Part shown: piece after piece, positions 18,109-28,590 of the stretch | How the letters are laid out: the number at the start of each line of letters is the position of its first letter | Numbering within the stretch: the stretch's first letter is position 1 | Translations under genes and position numbers: made by a program | Notes under the pieces: generated by a model | What the model was told of the DNA's origin: nothing | Seen by the model: the letters and a program-made list of their open reading frames with translations, nothing else | The model's database searches: none | Origin: Pseudoduganella lutea | GTDB lineage: Bacteria > Pseudomonadota > Gammaproteobacteria > Burkholderiales > Burkholderiaceae_D | Length of the DNA: 64,000 bases | NCBI RefSeq assembly: GCF_004209755.1 | Contig: NZ_CP035913.1 | Span: 62,001 to 126,000 of the forward strand | Reading direction: 5' to 3'

Positions 18109-19058
18109 TCAGCAGGCTGCCGCGCTGCGGATGAACTGCACCGTCAGGTCCGCTTGTGCGACGGGCAGCATGTGCCCGCCGTCCACCACTTCCAATACCG
18201 CATGCGGTACCTTGCAGGCCAGCGCCTCGCCGTGCTCGCGCCACGACAGGATGCGGTCGTGCCGTCCGAACAGCACGGCCACCGGCATGCGCAATTCACC
18301 ATACCGGCTGCTGTAGCCGGGCAACTGCCCGGGTAGCGCTCCCATATCCTCTGAGGCGGCGAGGAACTGGCCCGGCCGCAGGCCGAGCAGGCCCCGCCGC
18401 GGGTGGCGAAGTCATGGGGCACCGGGTCCGGCGCAAATACCTGTTCCAGCACTGCCCCACCGCGGGCGATTGCCCCAGGGGTGGCCACCGTCCACGCCAT
18501 CAGCCGGCGCAGCAGCGGCGAAGGCGTGTCGAGGACGCGGAACGCGGCAGGCGTCTCGTCCGGAAGGTGCGTGAGGGGGGCGAGCAGCGACAGCCCGGCA
18601 ACGCGCTCCGGGTAATCGAGCGCCAGCGCCAGCGCCACGGCGCCGCCGTAGGAATGGCCGACAACGAGGGGCTGCTCCAGTTCCAGCCGGTCGATCAGCG
18701 CGGCCAGCGCGGCAGCCTGTTCGCGCAGCCCGGCCGGTGCGCCGGGGTGGCGCGTCGAATACCCGGAACCGGGCCTGTCCACCGTGATCACGCGATGATG
18801 GTGCGCCAGACGCCGCGCGACCTCGTAGGTGAAATGCGACATGTGCCCGCCCAGGCCATGGATCATCAGCAGCGCCGGCCCCCGGCCCTGCTCCCGCACA
18901 TGCAGCCGGGCGCCCGGCACGTCGACGAAGATGCCCTGCGGCGGCAGCGCCGCCTCGACCTTGCGTTCCACGTGCCGCGTGAACAGCGCCAGCCCGCCCG
19001 CGATGGCGGGGACTGCCAGGCCGGCCGCGGCCGCCGCGATTGTCGCCAGCGCCGGCAT
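18109..19058 (-). pseudogene. Alpha/beta hydrolase, frameshifted
   Basis: The reading from ATG 19058 (AAGGGGG upstream) gives an N-terminal membrane anchor or signal (~residues 1-22), HGLGGHMSHF, DRPGSGYS and nucleophile elbow GHSYGGA, and is sound to ...DFATRGG. The frame then turns to nonsense. The C-terminal third continues in another frame from about 18400 to the stop at 18109 (FGRHDRILSW with the acid, GGHML with the catalytic His). Adding one G to the G4 run (CCCC at 18392-18395 on the plus strand) joins the halves as ...TRGGGLLGLRPGQF.... The corrected protein would have the normal ~316 residues. Three other genes show the same defect, so an assembly error is likelier than decay. Confidence 0.82.
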
Positions 19059-19138
19059 CAGCGTGCCCCCTTGCGCGCGGCATTGCCGATACGGCGGGCG
19101 ACGCCGGTCACCACGGCGGCTCGTCCAGGTAATGTCAT
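19058..19138 (-). pseudogene. Possible remnant of a short-chain dehydrogenase N-terminus
   Basis: A 26-residue frame, MTLPGRAAVVTGVARRIG and eight more, ends at the start codon of the hydrolase (TGA/ATG overlap). It resembles the first beta-alpha unit of a short-chain dehydrogenase, whose cofactor motif is TGxxxxIG. The rest of the domain is missing. It could be the scar of an internal deletion, now acting only as a coupled leader. Short, so uncertain. Confidence 0.35.
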
Positions 19139-19295
19139 GTGCCTCTCTTCCGTTGCGCCGTGGCGCAACCCGCCGCCGCGGTGACGCCGGCCGGCGAAAG
19201 TTATTGTCGATGGAAACTGCTTGTTGTTGACTTCTTGGCGATACTTTAGCCAATCGGAATAAGCAATGCAACGACCACGCGGGGTCCGGGGGAAA

Positions 19296-20405
19296 CTAGG
19301 AGGACGGGACCAGCGTGTGCTGGTTGCGCTGGCGGATCGCCGCGGCCGCGTCGTCGTACAGGAAAGGCAGGAAGGCGAAACGCCGGCCGCGCGTGACCGG
19401 CGTGGCTTCGTGCAGCAGCGAGCAGGAAAACACCACGGCGCCGCCGGTCGGTGCCCGCCAGGTCGCCGGGCCGAACTCCGGAAAGCGCAGGTCGCCGCCG
19501 TCGTAGTCGTCGGCATTCAGGTTGATCGTGCAGGCGAAGCGGCGGTGCGCGGTGCCGGGCGTGGTGTTGTCCCGGTGTGCGCGAAAGAAGCCTTGCCGGT
19601 CGCCGTCGTAGCACGCGACGACATAACGTTCGATGCGGGTCACGTCGAACTGGAATGCCTTGCGGATTTCCGGCAGCAGCCGGCGCGTGAGGCGCGCACG
19701 CACGGCGGCGCGCAGCGTTTCCAGTTCGGGCACGCCGTCGAACACGAAATCCTCGCGCCGCTTGAAGCTGCTCTCGAGCACACCGACCGTCCTGCCGTCC
19801 ACTTCGCGCATGAAACCGGATTCGACGCCACCATGCCGCTCGTACAGCGCCACCAGTTCCCGGCAGAATCCGGGCTCGAACACGCGGGGCACGACCAGCA
19901 CCGGCGCAGGCACCGCCAGCCCGGCATGCAGGGCCGGCGCCGGCAGGTTGCCCAGCACCCGCTCCAGCGCCTGGGCGTGCTGCGTGCCGGACGCTGCCGG
20001 AATGCAGGCAAGTACGCGCAGCGTCGGGTCCAGCACCAGCGTGAAGGGCGCATAGCGCACCTCGCCATCGGCCGCCCGGCGCAGCGCGCCATAGCGAGCG
20101 CTGACGGCACGGTCGAAGTCCCAGAAATAGCGCACGCCAGGCTGCGCCTGGCGCACCCGCCCCTCGCTCTCATCGCGCGGGTCGACGCTGACACCGAACC
20201 AGCACACGCGCTCGTCGTCGAACAGCGCGCGCCGCTGCGTGACGTGGTCGTTGACCGCGCGCCCCGTTTCGCTGGCCGCGCTGCCAAAGAAGGTCAGCAC
20301 CACGTAGCGGCCGGCCACGGTGTTGAAATGGAAGCGTTCGGCATTGCTGGAGCGGGCCGTAAAATCCGGCACGGGATCTCCAGGCAGCCAGGCGTGGTCG
20401 TTCAT
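19296..20405 (-). CDS. Redoxin-like domain fused to Fe(II)/2-oxoglutarate oxygenase
   Basis: A 369-residue protein. Residues ~5-155 follow the AhpC/TSA peroxiredoxin fold (PGDPVPDF, VVLTFFGS, GVSVDP, FTLVLDP). The position where the peroxidatic Cys is expected reads FFGSAASETGRA, with no Cys. Residues ~170-369 are a prolyl-4-hydroxylase-like dioxygenase with iron ligands His277 and Asp279 (HRD) and His332, and a 2-oxoglutarate Arg about ten residues later (RGRRFAF). The start at 20405 (MNDHAW) is preferred because the redoxin fold begins there, but an in-frame ATG 30 bases upstream is possible and neither has a good ribosome site. The substrate is unknown; the redoxin half may be structural. 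Confidence 0.78.
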   Translation of the reverse strand: MNDHAWLPGDPVPDFTARSSNAERFHFNTVAGRYVVLTFFGSAASETGRAVNDHVTQRRALFDDERVCWFGVSVDPRDESEGRVRQAQPGVRYFWDFDRAVSARYGALRRAADGEVRYAPFTLVLDPTLRVLACIPAASGTQHAQALERVLGNLPAPALHAGLAVPAPVLVVPRVFEPGFCRELVALYERHGGVESGFMREVDGRTVGVLESSFKRREDFVFDGVPELETLRAAVRARLTRRLLPEIRKAFQFDVTRIERYVVACYDGDRQGFFRAHRDNTTPGTAHRRFACTINLNADDYDGGDLRFPEFGPATWRAPTGGAVVFSCSLLHEATPVTRGRRFAFLPFLYDDAAAAIRQRNQHTLVPSS

Positions 20406-20553
20406 GAGGCAAGGATCATGCGTTGAAAGTGCCATTATCGCAGGCCGCACGACGCGCCATTGCGCCAGCGGCATGCATCAAGTCCCCCGCATCACGCTGG
20501 ATCAGGTTCCTGCGTCAAGCCCCCTGCATCGGGGCCTGCATCACCGCCCTGCA

Positions 20554-22128
20554 TCAGGCCGCGCGCAGCTTGAACACGGCCACCGACGCATCGAGCTGGC
20601 GGGCCTGCTCGCGCAGCGACTCGGCCGCGGCAGCCGCCTGCTCGACCAGCGCGGCGTTCTGTTGCGTCGTGGTGTCGATGTGCGCGATCGCCTCGTCGAT
20701 CTGTTCGATCCCCTGCTGCTGCTCGCCGCTGGCCAGCGAGATCTGCTGCACCACGGCCGCCACCTGCTCCACGCTGTCCAGCACTTCGCGCATCGTGGCG
20801 CCGGCACGGTCGACGAGCGCGCGGCCCGCTTCCACTTCCGCCACGGACGCCGTGATCAGCGCGCGGATCTCCTGGGCAGCCACGGCCGAGCGCTGTGCCA
20901 GGCCACGCACTTCGCTGGCCACCACGGCGAAGCCCCTGCCCTGCTCGCCCGCGCGGGCGGCTTCCACGGCGGCGTTCAGGGCCAGGATATTGGTCTGGAA
21001 GGCAATGCCGTCGATGACCCCGATGATGTCGGCGATCTTCGCCGACGTGCCGTTGATCGTTCCCATCGTGCGCACCACTTCGGCCACGGTCGCGCTGCCG
21101 CGCGTGGACACGTCGGTCGCCTTGCCGGCCAGCCCCGCGGCCGCTTCGGCGTTGTCACGGTTCTGACGCACGGTGCCGGTCAGCTCCGTCATCGAAGCGG
21201 CCGTTTCCTCCAGCGAGCCCGCCTGCGACTCGGTGCGCGCCGACAGGTCGGCGTTCCCGGTGGCGATTTCCTCGGAGGCCACCGCGATGGCCTGCGTGCC
21301 GCTGCGCACCTGCGCCACGATGCGCGACAGGTTGCCGCTCATCGTGCCCAGGGCCCGCAGCAGGTCGCCGATCTCGTCGGCGCGGGTGGTGCGCACGTCG
21401 TGGCGCAGGTCGCCGGCGGCCACATCCCGCGCGATACCGAGCGCATGTGACAGCGGCACGGTAATGCCTCGGACCAGCATGACGACGATGAGCGCGCCAA
21501 TCGCCACGGCGGCCGCCAGCAGCACCAGCAGCGTCAGCACGGAATTGCGGTACACCTCGTCATTGCGCGCTTCCACGGCCGCGATGCGGGTAGCCGCCTC
21601 CTTGCGGATCGCCTCGACGATGGCATCGATGCGCTCCGTGGCGTCGCGGTCCATGCCGCGCACCAGCTTGTCGACCTTCTGCGCGCCCGATGGATCGGCA
21701 CCGTCGAACTGGCGCAACGCTTCCAGGTAGCGGCGCCCCAGCTCACCGTGCAGGCGCGACGCCTCGTCCACGGCGGCCGTCGGCAGCCCCAGCGTTGCCA
21801 TCGTGCCTTTCAGTTCAGTCAACTTGCCGGCGGTCGCCGCGCCACTGGCGGTGAACGCCTTCGTGTACTTGTCGAGCTGGGCGGGATCCTGGCCGCGCAG
21901 CAGGATGTTCTTCCATTCCTGCACCTGGATCTTGAAGTCGACCTGCGCCGAACGGGCGCCATCCACAGCTCGCATCAGCCCGCCCGCTTCTTCGAAACCG
22001 GCCGCGTTGCGCATGTTCATGTCGCGCAACGCGTTCCAGCCGGTGAAGCCCACCAAGAGCAGGGTCAGCAGGAAAAAGGCGGCAAGCAGGGTCAGGCGAA
22101 CGCCTATTTTTAGATCAGCAAGTTTCAT
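20554..22128 (-). CDS. Methyl-accepting chemotaxis protein
   Basis: A 524-residue receptor: transmembrane segment ~11-31, a four-helix periplasmic domain (~32-187) of the Tar/Tsr-like type, second transmembrane segment ~188-210, HAMP, then the signalling coiled coil with its conserved hairpin ([20 protein letters not shown] and [15 protein letters not shown]). There is no NWETF-like methyltransferase-docking pentapeptide at the C-terminus (ends VAVFKLRAA). Ligand unknown. The start at 22128 begins the first membrane segment; the longer open frame upstream has no support. Confidence 0.88.
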   Translation of the reverse strand: MKLADLKIGVRLTLLAAFFLLTLLLVGFTGWNALRDMNMRNAAGFEEAGGLMRAVDGARSAQVDFKIQVQEWKNILLRGQDPAQLDKYTKAFTASGAATAGKLTELKGTMATLGLPTAAVDEASRLHGELGRRYLEALRQFDGADPSGAQKVDKLVRGMDRDATERIDAIVEAIRKEAATRIAAVEARNDEVYRNSVLTLLVLLAAAVAIGALIVVMLVRGITVPLSHALGIARDVAAGDLRHDVRTTRADEIGDLLRALGTMSGNLSRIVAQVRSGTQAIAVASEEIATGNADLSARTESQAGSLEETAASMTELTGTVRQNRDNAEAAAGLAGKATDVSTRGSATVAEVVRTMGTINGTSAKIADIIGVIDGIAFQTNILALNAAVEAARAGEQGRGFAVVASEVRGLAQRSAVAAQEIRALITASVAEVEAGRALVDRAGATMREVLDSVEQVAAVVQQISLASGEQQQGIEQIDEAIAHIDTTTQQNAALVEQAAAAAESLREQARQLDASVAVFKLRAA

Positions 22129-22318
22129 GATGGATATACCGGAAGTCGTGCAACGCAGCAGGTTGCGATGGACAGCGGGGATGGGGCTGCGGCGAGAAAA
22201 TATGTTGCTGCAAGCCAATAGTAACATGAAAGCGGCGCAGTGTCCCGCCCCTGCGCACATGTGCGCATCGCTCGCGTGGCTGCACGTGTACACTAATGTT
22301 TTTGACACCTTGTCACCG

Positions 22319-22807
22319 ATGTCCATCTTTTCCAAAGCCGCGATCAAGCATGAGGCGGACGTGGCCGCCGCGCAGCAGGCAGCGCAGGAACAGGCCGCGC
22401 GCCAGGCCCGGCTCGACTTTCGCGAACAATACCGCGGCACGCTTGAAAACGTGATTCGCCCGCAGCTGGCCGCCATGCGCAAGCAGATGTATGAGCACGA
22501 CTATGACGGCAAGATCGAGGAAGGCAACGACGGCTGGAACGATTTCGTGCGCCTCACCTTCGTGCCCGACAAGAACCGGCTCGCCGCGCACGCGGGCCGC
22601 GATGCCTGCACGCTGACGTTTACCGCGCTGGAAAGCACCTGCCTGCTGGAATGGGAAAGCGCGTTCGACCGCCACGCGCGCGATGGCTCCGGCAAGGAAG
22701 GCGGCACGATCCCGTGCGCCCAGCTGACGGCCGAGCGCCTCGAACAGATGCTGTCCACGTTCTTTGAAAAGGCCTTCGAAGCGCGGCGGCTGCGCCGCCT
22801 GCCCTGA
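22319..22807 (+). CDS. Conserved hypothetical protein, coiled-coil N-terminus
   Basis: A 162-residue soluble protein I do not recognise. Residues ~5-45 are Ala/Gln/Arg rich ([20 protein letters not shown]) and likely helical. The rest is mixed alpha/beta with [21 protein letters not shown]. The start MSIFSKAA at 22319 is chosen because the upstream part of the frame lies in the divergent promoter region. Convergent with the oxidoreductase that follows. Confidence 0.65.
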   Translation: MSIFSKAAIKHEADVAAAQQAAQEQAARQARLDFREQYRGTLENVIRPQLAAMRKQMYEHDYDGKIEEGNDGWNDFVRLTFVPDKNRLAAHAGRDACTLTFTALESTCLLEWESAFDRHARDGSGKEGGTIPCAQLTAERLEQMLSTFFEKAFEARRLRRLP

Positions 22808-25119
22808 TCAGCGCGCGCGCTCGATCAGCACGGGAATCTGCTTGAACGCCGGCGTGTTGGAGCCGCGCGCCACCAGCGCTGGCGACAGCAGCGGCGTCAG
22901 TTCGGGGAAGTAGCCGAACACGTCGTCCCCCTGGGCGCCCGTCGCCACCAGCCGCATGCCGTCCACGCAGCGCTCGATGCCATCCGGCGCCGCGGCGCGC
23001 ACGCGCACGATGTCGCCCTCCGCGAAGCCCAGCCTGTCCAGCGTGGCGCGGCCCACGAACAGCACGTGCCGCGTGCCATACACGCCCCGATACCGGTCCA
23101 CTTCGCCCTTGGGGTCGCGGTAGACGGTGGTGTTGTACTGCCGGTGCGCGCGGATCGTGGCCAGGCACAGTACCCCGTCGCCATAGTGCGCGCGGGCGCG
23201 GGCCATGATGGTGTCCACCGGCAGCGCATGGCCTATGAAGCGCGCCTTGCCCGCGGCCGTGTGCCACGCACGCCGGCCCGCGCTGTTCGGCAGATGAAAT
23301 CCTTTTTCAAGGCGGATGTGCTCGTTGTAGGCCGTGAAACCTTCGACGGCGCCCTCGGCCACGCGCTCGATCAGCGCGCGCGTGGCATCGTAGTCCGTGC
23401 CGATGGTTTCCCAGTCGATTCCCGCCTTCGATTCCGATCCCCCAGTGTGTGCCTGGCCAGCCGGCTGACGATGAACGGCTCCGAGCGCAGCAGGTCGCTG
23501 GCCGGGCGGTTCCGGCCCATCGAGGCATGCACCATCGACGCCGTGTCCTCGACGCTGACGAACTGCGGGCCGGAGGGTTGCACGTCGAGCTCCGTGCGGC
23601 CGAGGCATGGCAGCAGCAGCCCCGTCTTGCCGGGATACAGGTGCGTGCGGTTGAGTTTGGTGGCCACGTGCACCGTCAGCCGCGTGCGCGACAGCGCATC
23701 GAGCACGCGCGGCGTGTCCGGCGCGGCCACGGCAAAATTGCCGCCCAGCGCCAGGAAGGCATCGACCGAGCCGTCCAGCAGGCCGTCGATCGTGCCGATC
23801 GCGTCGCGCCCCGGCACGTCCGGCGGCGTGAAACCGAACACGCGCCGCAGGCCCGCAAGCCATTCGGGCTTCGGCCGGCTGGTGATGCCCACGGTGCGGT
23901 CACCCTGCACATTCGAATGGCCCCGCACCGGCATCAGCCCGGCACCCGGCTTGCCCACGTTGCCGCGCAAGAGCATCAGGTTGACGAGTGTCTGGATGGT
24001 TTCAATGGCGAATTCATTCTGGGTCAGGCCCATGCACCATGCGGCAATCGTGGCCGGCGAAGCAAGGTAGTAGCCGACTGCCTCTTCCATCTGCGCGCGC
24101 GCCAGGCCGCTGGCCGCTTCGATGTCGGGCCATGCCTGACGCGTCACGAGGTCGCGGAAGGCCTCGAAGCCGTCGGTATGCGCGTCGATGAATTCCCGGT
24201 CGACGCCACCGCTCTCGAGCACTGCCTTGGCGATGCCGGTGATGGCGGCCAGGTCGCCACCCACGCGCACCTGGTAATACGCGTCGGCCAGCTGCGTGCC
24301 GGTGCCGCCCAGCAGCTCACCGGGCGATTGCGGATCGGCAAACGCTTCCAGGCCCCGTTCGCGCAGCGGGTTGAAGATGATGATGCGGCAGCCGCGCTGC
24401 TTCGCTTCGCGCAGGTCGCCCAGCATGCGCGGGTGGTTCGAGCCGGGATTGTGGCCGAAGCTCATGATCAGCCGGGCGTGGGCGAAATCGGCCCGCGTGA
24501 CCGTGGCCTTGCCCACGCCGATCGATTCCGTGAGCGCCATGCCGGACGATTCGTGGCACAGGTTCGACGAATCCGGCAGGTTGTTGGTGCCGAAGGCGCG
24601 CGCGAACAGTTGGTACGCGAACGCCGCCTCGTTGCTGCTGCGCCCGGACGTGTAGAACACGGCGCGGTCCGGGTTGCCGAGCGCGCGCAGTTCGCTGCCG
24701 GCCAGTGCGAACGCGGCATCCCAGCCGATTTCGCGGTAGGTGTCGCTGGCGGCGTCGTACAGCATCGGTGCCGTCAGGCGGCCCGCCGCTTCCAGTTCCC
24801 AATGCTCTTTCGCACGCAGCGCGGTGACGGTGTTGGCGGCGAAGAATGCCGGCGTGGCGCGTGCCTTGCCCGATTCGTGGGCGATGGCCCAGGCACCCTG
24901 CTCGCAAAAATCCACCGACTTGCTGTCCGGCGAATCGGGATACGCGCAACCGGGGCAGTCGACGCCCTGCGGCTGGTTCAGCCGGGGCAGCGTGGCCAGC
25001 GCCTGGGCGCCGGGATTGCCGATCAGCGCCTTGGCCGTGCCGTGCAGTGAACCGAAGCCGCCGGCCGGCTTGTCGTAGGGCTTGAGTGCAAGAGGAACGA
25101 TGGGGATGGTCTTGGTCAT
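22808..25119 (-). pseudogene. FdhF/YdeP-family molybdopterin oxidoreductase, frameshifted
   Basis: Residues 1-~560 read correctly from ATG 25119: CPGCAYPDSPDS near residue 55, SSNEAAFAYQLFARA, SFGHNPGSNHPRM, and MPVRGHSNVQGDRT. The frame fails after ARHTLG and resumes one frame over (SESKAGIDWETIG to ...IPVLIERAR, ending 22808), with the C-terminal molybdopterin dinucleotide-binding domain. Restoring one G in the run at 23439-23443 (CCCCC on the plus strand) joins the halves into ~770 residues, the usual YdeP size. The single early CPGC pair in place of a 4Fe-4S ligand set is typical of this family; physiological substrate unknown. It follows the AI-2E-type gene by 16 bases on the same strand. 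Confidence 0.85.
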
Positions 25120-25135
25120 CCCCGTATTGTAGCGT

Positions 25136-26152
25136 TCAGATCAGTTCGCGCGCTCGCAGCTCATCCTTGATGTAGGCATAGAACACGGGTGCGGCGATCA
25201 CGCCGGGCACGCCGAACACGGCTTCGGCGAACAGCATCGCCGCCAGCAGTTCCCACGCGCGCGCATTGATGTGCGAGCCGATGATGCGGGCGTTCAGGAA
25301 GTATTCCAGCTTGTGCACGACCACCATGAACGCCAGCCCGGCCACGGCCACGTGCAGCGAATGCGACAGGCTGACGACGACCAGCACCGTGTTCGAGATC
25401 AGGTTGCCGATCACCGGCAGCAGGCCGGCCAGGAACGTGATCGCGACCACTGTCTTCGACAGCGGCAGGTGCACGCCGGCCAGCGGCAGCACGATGAACA
25501 CGAAGATCGCCGTGATGATCGTGTTGATTCCCGAGATCCAGACCTGCGCGAACACGATATTGCGGAAGGCGCAGGACAGGAAGCGCGCGCGTTGCAGCAG
25601 CGCCTCCAGGAAAGGCCGGTGCGGCGCGCCATCCTCGTTCGTATCGTGCAGCGATGCCATCAGCCCGATCACCATGCCGAGCAGGATGCGCGTCAGCGTC
25701 TTGCCCACTTCGGCACCGGCCGCCTGCGCCGCGCCGGCATGCTCGCGCAGCCACGCGGTGACGGCTTCGCGCAGCGAATGGGCATCTACTGGCAGGTGCT
25801 CGCTGATCCATGGCGGAATCTGGTCGCGCGAGGCATCGATGATGTCGGCCAGGCGCACGAACAGGTGCGTGATGCTGTTGGAGTCCACCCGCAGCAGCAC
25901 GACGAGGCCCCACGTCGCCAGCGCGATGAGGCCCACCAGCACGCCGCCGATGACGGCCGCCGCCACCATCCGGGCCCGCGCGTCGCTGATGCGGCGGCCC
26001 AGCGCCGGCGCGATCGCATGGATCAGCGAAAACATCAGCAAGCCGGCAAACAGGGCGCCCAGCAGACCGTTCTTCAGCACGAGCAGCAGTAACAGGGCGA
26101 TGAGCAGGTAGGAAGCAATGACGCTGTAGCGGGCTTGGAGGTTGGGCGGCAT
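25136..26152 (-). CDS. AI-2E/PerM-family membrane transporter
   Basis: A 338-residue protein with about seven to eight hydrophobic segments. The late block GLLPVIGNLISNTVLVVVSL and a Pro/Gly-rich terminus (FGVPGVIAAPVFYAYIKDEL) are characteristic of the family. A hydrophilic stretch (~95-150) separates the halves. Members export varied solutes; the autoinducer name is not evidence of function. It lies 24 bases behind rnz and 16 before the YdeP-like gene, probably one transcript. Confidence 0.85.
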   Translation of the reverse strand: MPPNLQARYSVIASYLLIALLLLLVLKNGLLGALFAGLLMFSLIHAIAPALGRRISDARARMVAAAVIGGVLVGLIALATWGLVVLLRVDSNSITHLFVRLADIIDASRDQIPPWISEHLPVDAHSLREAVTAWLREHAGAAQAAGAEVGKTLTRILLGMVIGLMASLHDTNEDGAPHRPFLEALLQRARFLSCAFRNIVFAQVWISGINTIITAIFVFIVLPLAGVHLPLSKTVVAITFLAGLLPVIGNLISNTVLVVVSLSHSLHVAVAGLAFMVVVHKLEYFLNARIIGSHINARAWELLAAMLFAEAVFGVPGVIAAPVFYAYIKDELRARELI

Positions 26153-26176
26153 GGTGGCGTGGAAGTTGAGCCGGCA

Positions 26177-27145
26177 TTATGCCTCAGGGGACGCCAGTTC
26201 CGACAACATTCCTTCCTTGTCCAGCGCAAGGCGCGCCAGGTCGCGCGCCAGGAACAGATTGCCCGCATACTCGGCCCGGGCTTCGGCCTCCACGTCGGCC
26301 AGGGTCAGCGGCCCCTGGCTGTCCTGATAGCGGGGACTGAAATGCGTCAGCACCAGGTTTGGAATGGCCGCCTCGCGGGCGAACCGGGCCACGCGCAGCG
26401 CGGAACTGTGCTGCGGGCCGGGCCCCACTTTTTCCAGCACCGCTTCCGTGTACGTGGCTTCGTGCACCAGCACATGGGCATCGCGCACGGCATCGCCCAG
26501 CAGTTCAGGCGTATCGTTGTCGCCGGCGATGACGATGCGGCGCGCCCGGCGCGGCGGCTGCAGCACGTCGGCCGGGCGCACCGTGCGGCCATCGGGCAGC
26601 ACGGCATCCAGGCCGGACTGCAGCGCGCCCCACAGCGGCCCGCGCGGCACGCCGACGGCGGCCAGCCGGGCCGGATCGAGCTTGCGTTCGACGGCCTTCT
26701 CCGTGAATCCGTAGGCGAACGACGGAATGCGGTGCGACAGCGCGGTGGCGGTCACGGCCAGGTCGGACAGGAGTGTTGCGCGGCCGGCATCGGCCACGTC
26801 GATGAACTCGACCGGATACGGCAGCTGCAATGCCGTGGTGTCCATCACGCCGCGCACGTAGCGCTCCAGCGGCGCCGGCCCGACGATTGCCATCGGCGCC
26901 GTGCGGTTCAGCAGCCCGGCACTGGCCAGCAATCCCGGCAGGCCGTAGCAATGGTCGCCGTGCAGGTGCGTGATGAAGATCGCGCGCAGGGTATGCGGCG
27001 ACAGGTTCGTGCGCAGGATGCGGTGCTGCGTGCCCTCCCCGCAATCGACGAGCACCCAGCCGTCGGCCGAGCGCAGCGCCACGCCCGCCACATTGCGCGT
27101 CTTCGTGGGAGTGCCCGATGAGGTGCCGAGAAATTGCAGTTCCAT
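26177..27145 (-). CDS. rnz: Ribonuclease Z
   Basis: A 322-residue metallo-beta-lactamase-fold nuclease. It opens MELQFLGTSSGTPTKTRN, typical of RNase Z. The zinc motif is His60-x-His62-x-Asp64-His65 (THLHGDH), with GDN (~215) and THFSPRY (~275) as further metal and catalytic elements. It processes the 3' end of tRNA precursors. The start at 27145 fits the family; upstream sequence in frame has no homology. Confidence 0.92.
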   Translation of the reverse strand: MELQFLGTSSGTPTKTRNVAGVALRSADGWVLVDCGEGTQHRILRTNLSPHTLRAIFITHLHGDHCYGLPGLLASAGLLNRTAPMAIVGPAPLERYVRGVMDTTALQLPYPVEFIDVADAGRATLLSDLAVTATALSHRIPSFAYGFTEKAVERKLDPARLAAVGVPRGPLWGALQSGLDAVLPDGRTVRPADVLQPPRRARRIVIAGDNDTPELLGDAVRDAHVLVHEATYTEAVLEKVGPGPQHSSALRVARFAREAAIPNLVLTHFSPRYQDSQGPLTLADVEAEARAEYAGNLFLARDLARLALDKEGMLSELASPEA

Positions 27146-27397
27146 GGAATGCCGGTTTTTGCCAGTGATCGCCAGTCGTCGCGAGTCGTCGCCAGTGGCC
27201 GGATTATCCGCGATTCCCGCCGAGCGCGGCGTTCGAACGCGGCAGCAGTGCGGCCCGGCGGTGGGAGGCATGAAGACCCGTACCGGGTCGACGTATCCGC
27301 GATCCTCGATGCGAATGCTTTTTTGACAACTTGAATCCAGCCGGCCCGACCGCCGCCGTTGCTATAATGCGAGCCGCTCCCGACAACCCTTCCAGCC

Positions 27398-27742
27398 ATG
27401 ACCACCGACTTCCCCTTCGACCCGCCCTACAAGCTCGCCATCGATTCCCCTGCCGGAAAGCGCTGGGTCGAAGTGCTGGCCGACGGCAGCCAGGTCGATA
27501 CGACGCCCCCGGCAACCACGCTGCCCCCGCCCGGCACGCAAGTGGACAATGCGCCACGCGGCGGTTCGGGTGGCGGCGGACCGGGTAGTGGTGCGCCGAG
27601 CAAGGCGCAGGCCTTCCTGAACGTGCCGTTCGCGGAAAAGGACGAAGCCAAGCGCCTCGGCGCCCGCTGGGACCCGGCGCGCAAGAAATGGTACGTGCCG
27701 AACGGCGTCGATGCCGCGCAGTTCAGCCGCTGGGCCGTCTGA
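27398..27742 (+). CDS. DUF5710-domain protein
   Basis: A 114-residue protein. The C-terminal ~48 residues are a DUF5710 domain (LNVPFAEKDEAKRLGARWD, KKWYVPNG), which occurs alone or attached to primases and Toprim proteins. The N-terminus is a short ordered segment followed by a Pro/Gly/Ser linker (GGSGGGGPGSG). Function unknown; nucleic-acid association is only suggested by family partners. Confidence 0.8.
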   Translation: MTTDFPFDPPYKLAIDSPAGKRWVEVLADGSQVDTTPPATTLPPPGTQVDNAPRGGSGGGGPGSGAPSKAQAFLNVPFAEKDEAKRLGARWDPARKKWYVPNGVDAAQFSRWAV

Positions 27743-27756
27743 CGGCCGGCCAAAAC

Positions 27757-28023
27757 TCAGATCGGATCGAACATCCGCTGGTCCACGTAACACCAGCCCC
27801 ACGTTTCGCCAGGCTGTTGCGACCGCATCATGGCGTGCCCCGTGCCATGGAAATGCTTCGTCGCATGCCGGTTCTTCGACTGGTCGCAGCAGCCCACATG
27901 GCCGCAGGCGAGGCAGGTGCGCAGGTGCACCCACGTATCGCCCGTCTTGAGGCATTCCTCGCAGCCGTTCGTACGCGGCTCGTGTGTGTGGATCTGGTTG
28001 AAGTGTTCGCACTGTCCGCCCAT
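27757..28023 (-). CDS. UBP-type zinc finger protein
   Basis: An 88-residue protein that is almost entirely a UBP zinc finger: CEHFNQIH, CEECLKTGDTWVHLRTCLACGHVGCCD, then HATKHFHGTGH. Cys/His spacing matches the ubiquitin-hydrolase zinc finger found as stand-alone proteins in bacteria. AAGGAGG is well placed before the ATG at 28023. Convergent with the DUF5710 gene; role unknown. Confidence 0.88.
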   Translation of the reverse strand: MGGQCEHFNQIHTHEPRTNGCEECLKTGDTWVHLRTCLACGHVGCCDQSKNRHATKHFHGTGHAMMRSQQPGETWGWCYVDQRMFDPI

Positions 28024-28115
28024 CGCACCCTCCTTGAAAGATGCCCAAGCATACCGCCGCGGCGGCGCCGTGGCAGCGCCCCATTTGGGAGAGATTCGGA
28101 GCGATTCGGGAGAGA

Positions 28116-28529
28116 TCAGCCCAGGACCGTGACGACCACGGTGCGCCGGTGCGGCGCCGTGCGGTGCTCCCACAGGTAGATGCCCTGCCAGGTACCCAGC
28201 AGGAGCCGGCCGCCGCCGACCGGCACCGTCAGCGCCGTATCCGTCAGCATCGTGCGGGCATGGGCTGCCATGTCGTCCGGCCCTTCCGTGTCGTGCCGGT
28301 AAGCCGGGTCGCCGTCGGGCGCCAGCCGTGCGACGATCGTTTCCAGGTCGCGCCGCACGTCCGGGTCGGCGTTTTCCGTGATCGTCAGCGAGCAGCTCGT
28401 GTGCTGCACGAACACGTGCGCCAGCCCGCACGCGATGCCGGACGCGCGCACGGCCCCGGCCACGGCATCGGTAATGTCGCGCGTGCCACGGCCGGTGGTG
28501 GAAAATTCAAGGACGGACTGATGGGCCAA
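28116..28529 (-). CDS. yjbQ: YjbQ/UPF0047 family protein
   Basis: A 137-residue protein with the family signature: FSTTGRGTRDITDAV, FVQHTSCSLTITENADPDVRRDLE and GTWQGIYLWEHR, the last two carrying the conserved His and Glu. I choose the TTG at 28529 because GGAGAA sits six bases upstream and the length equals the family norm (~138). The alternative ATG at 28592 adds ~21 residues without homology and overlaps the divergent neighbour. The family is linked to secondary thiamine-phosphate synthase activity; the role in vivo is unclear. Confidence 0.88.
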   Translation of the reverse strand: MAHQSVLEFSTTGRGTRDITDAVAGAVRASGIACGLAHVFVQHTSCSLTITENADPDVRRDLETIVARLAPDGDPAYRHDTEGPDDMAAHARTMLTDTALTVPVGGGRLLLGTWQGIYLWEHRTAPHRRTVVVTVLG

Positions 28530-28590
28530 GGGCGGTTCTCCAGCGGGTTGGTGTTGTCGTGCGCCGCCATCTGAAGGATAATTGGCGCCC

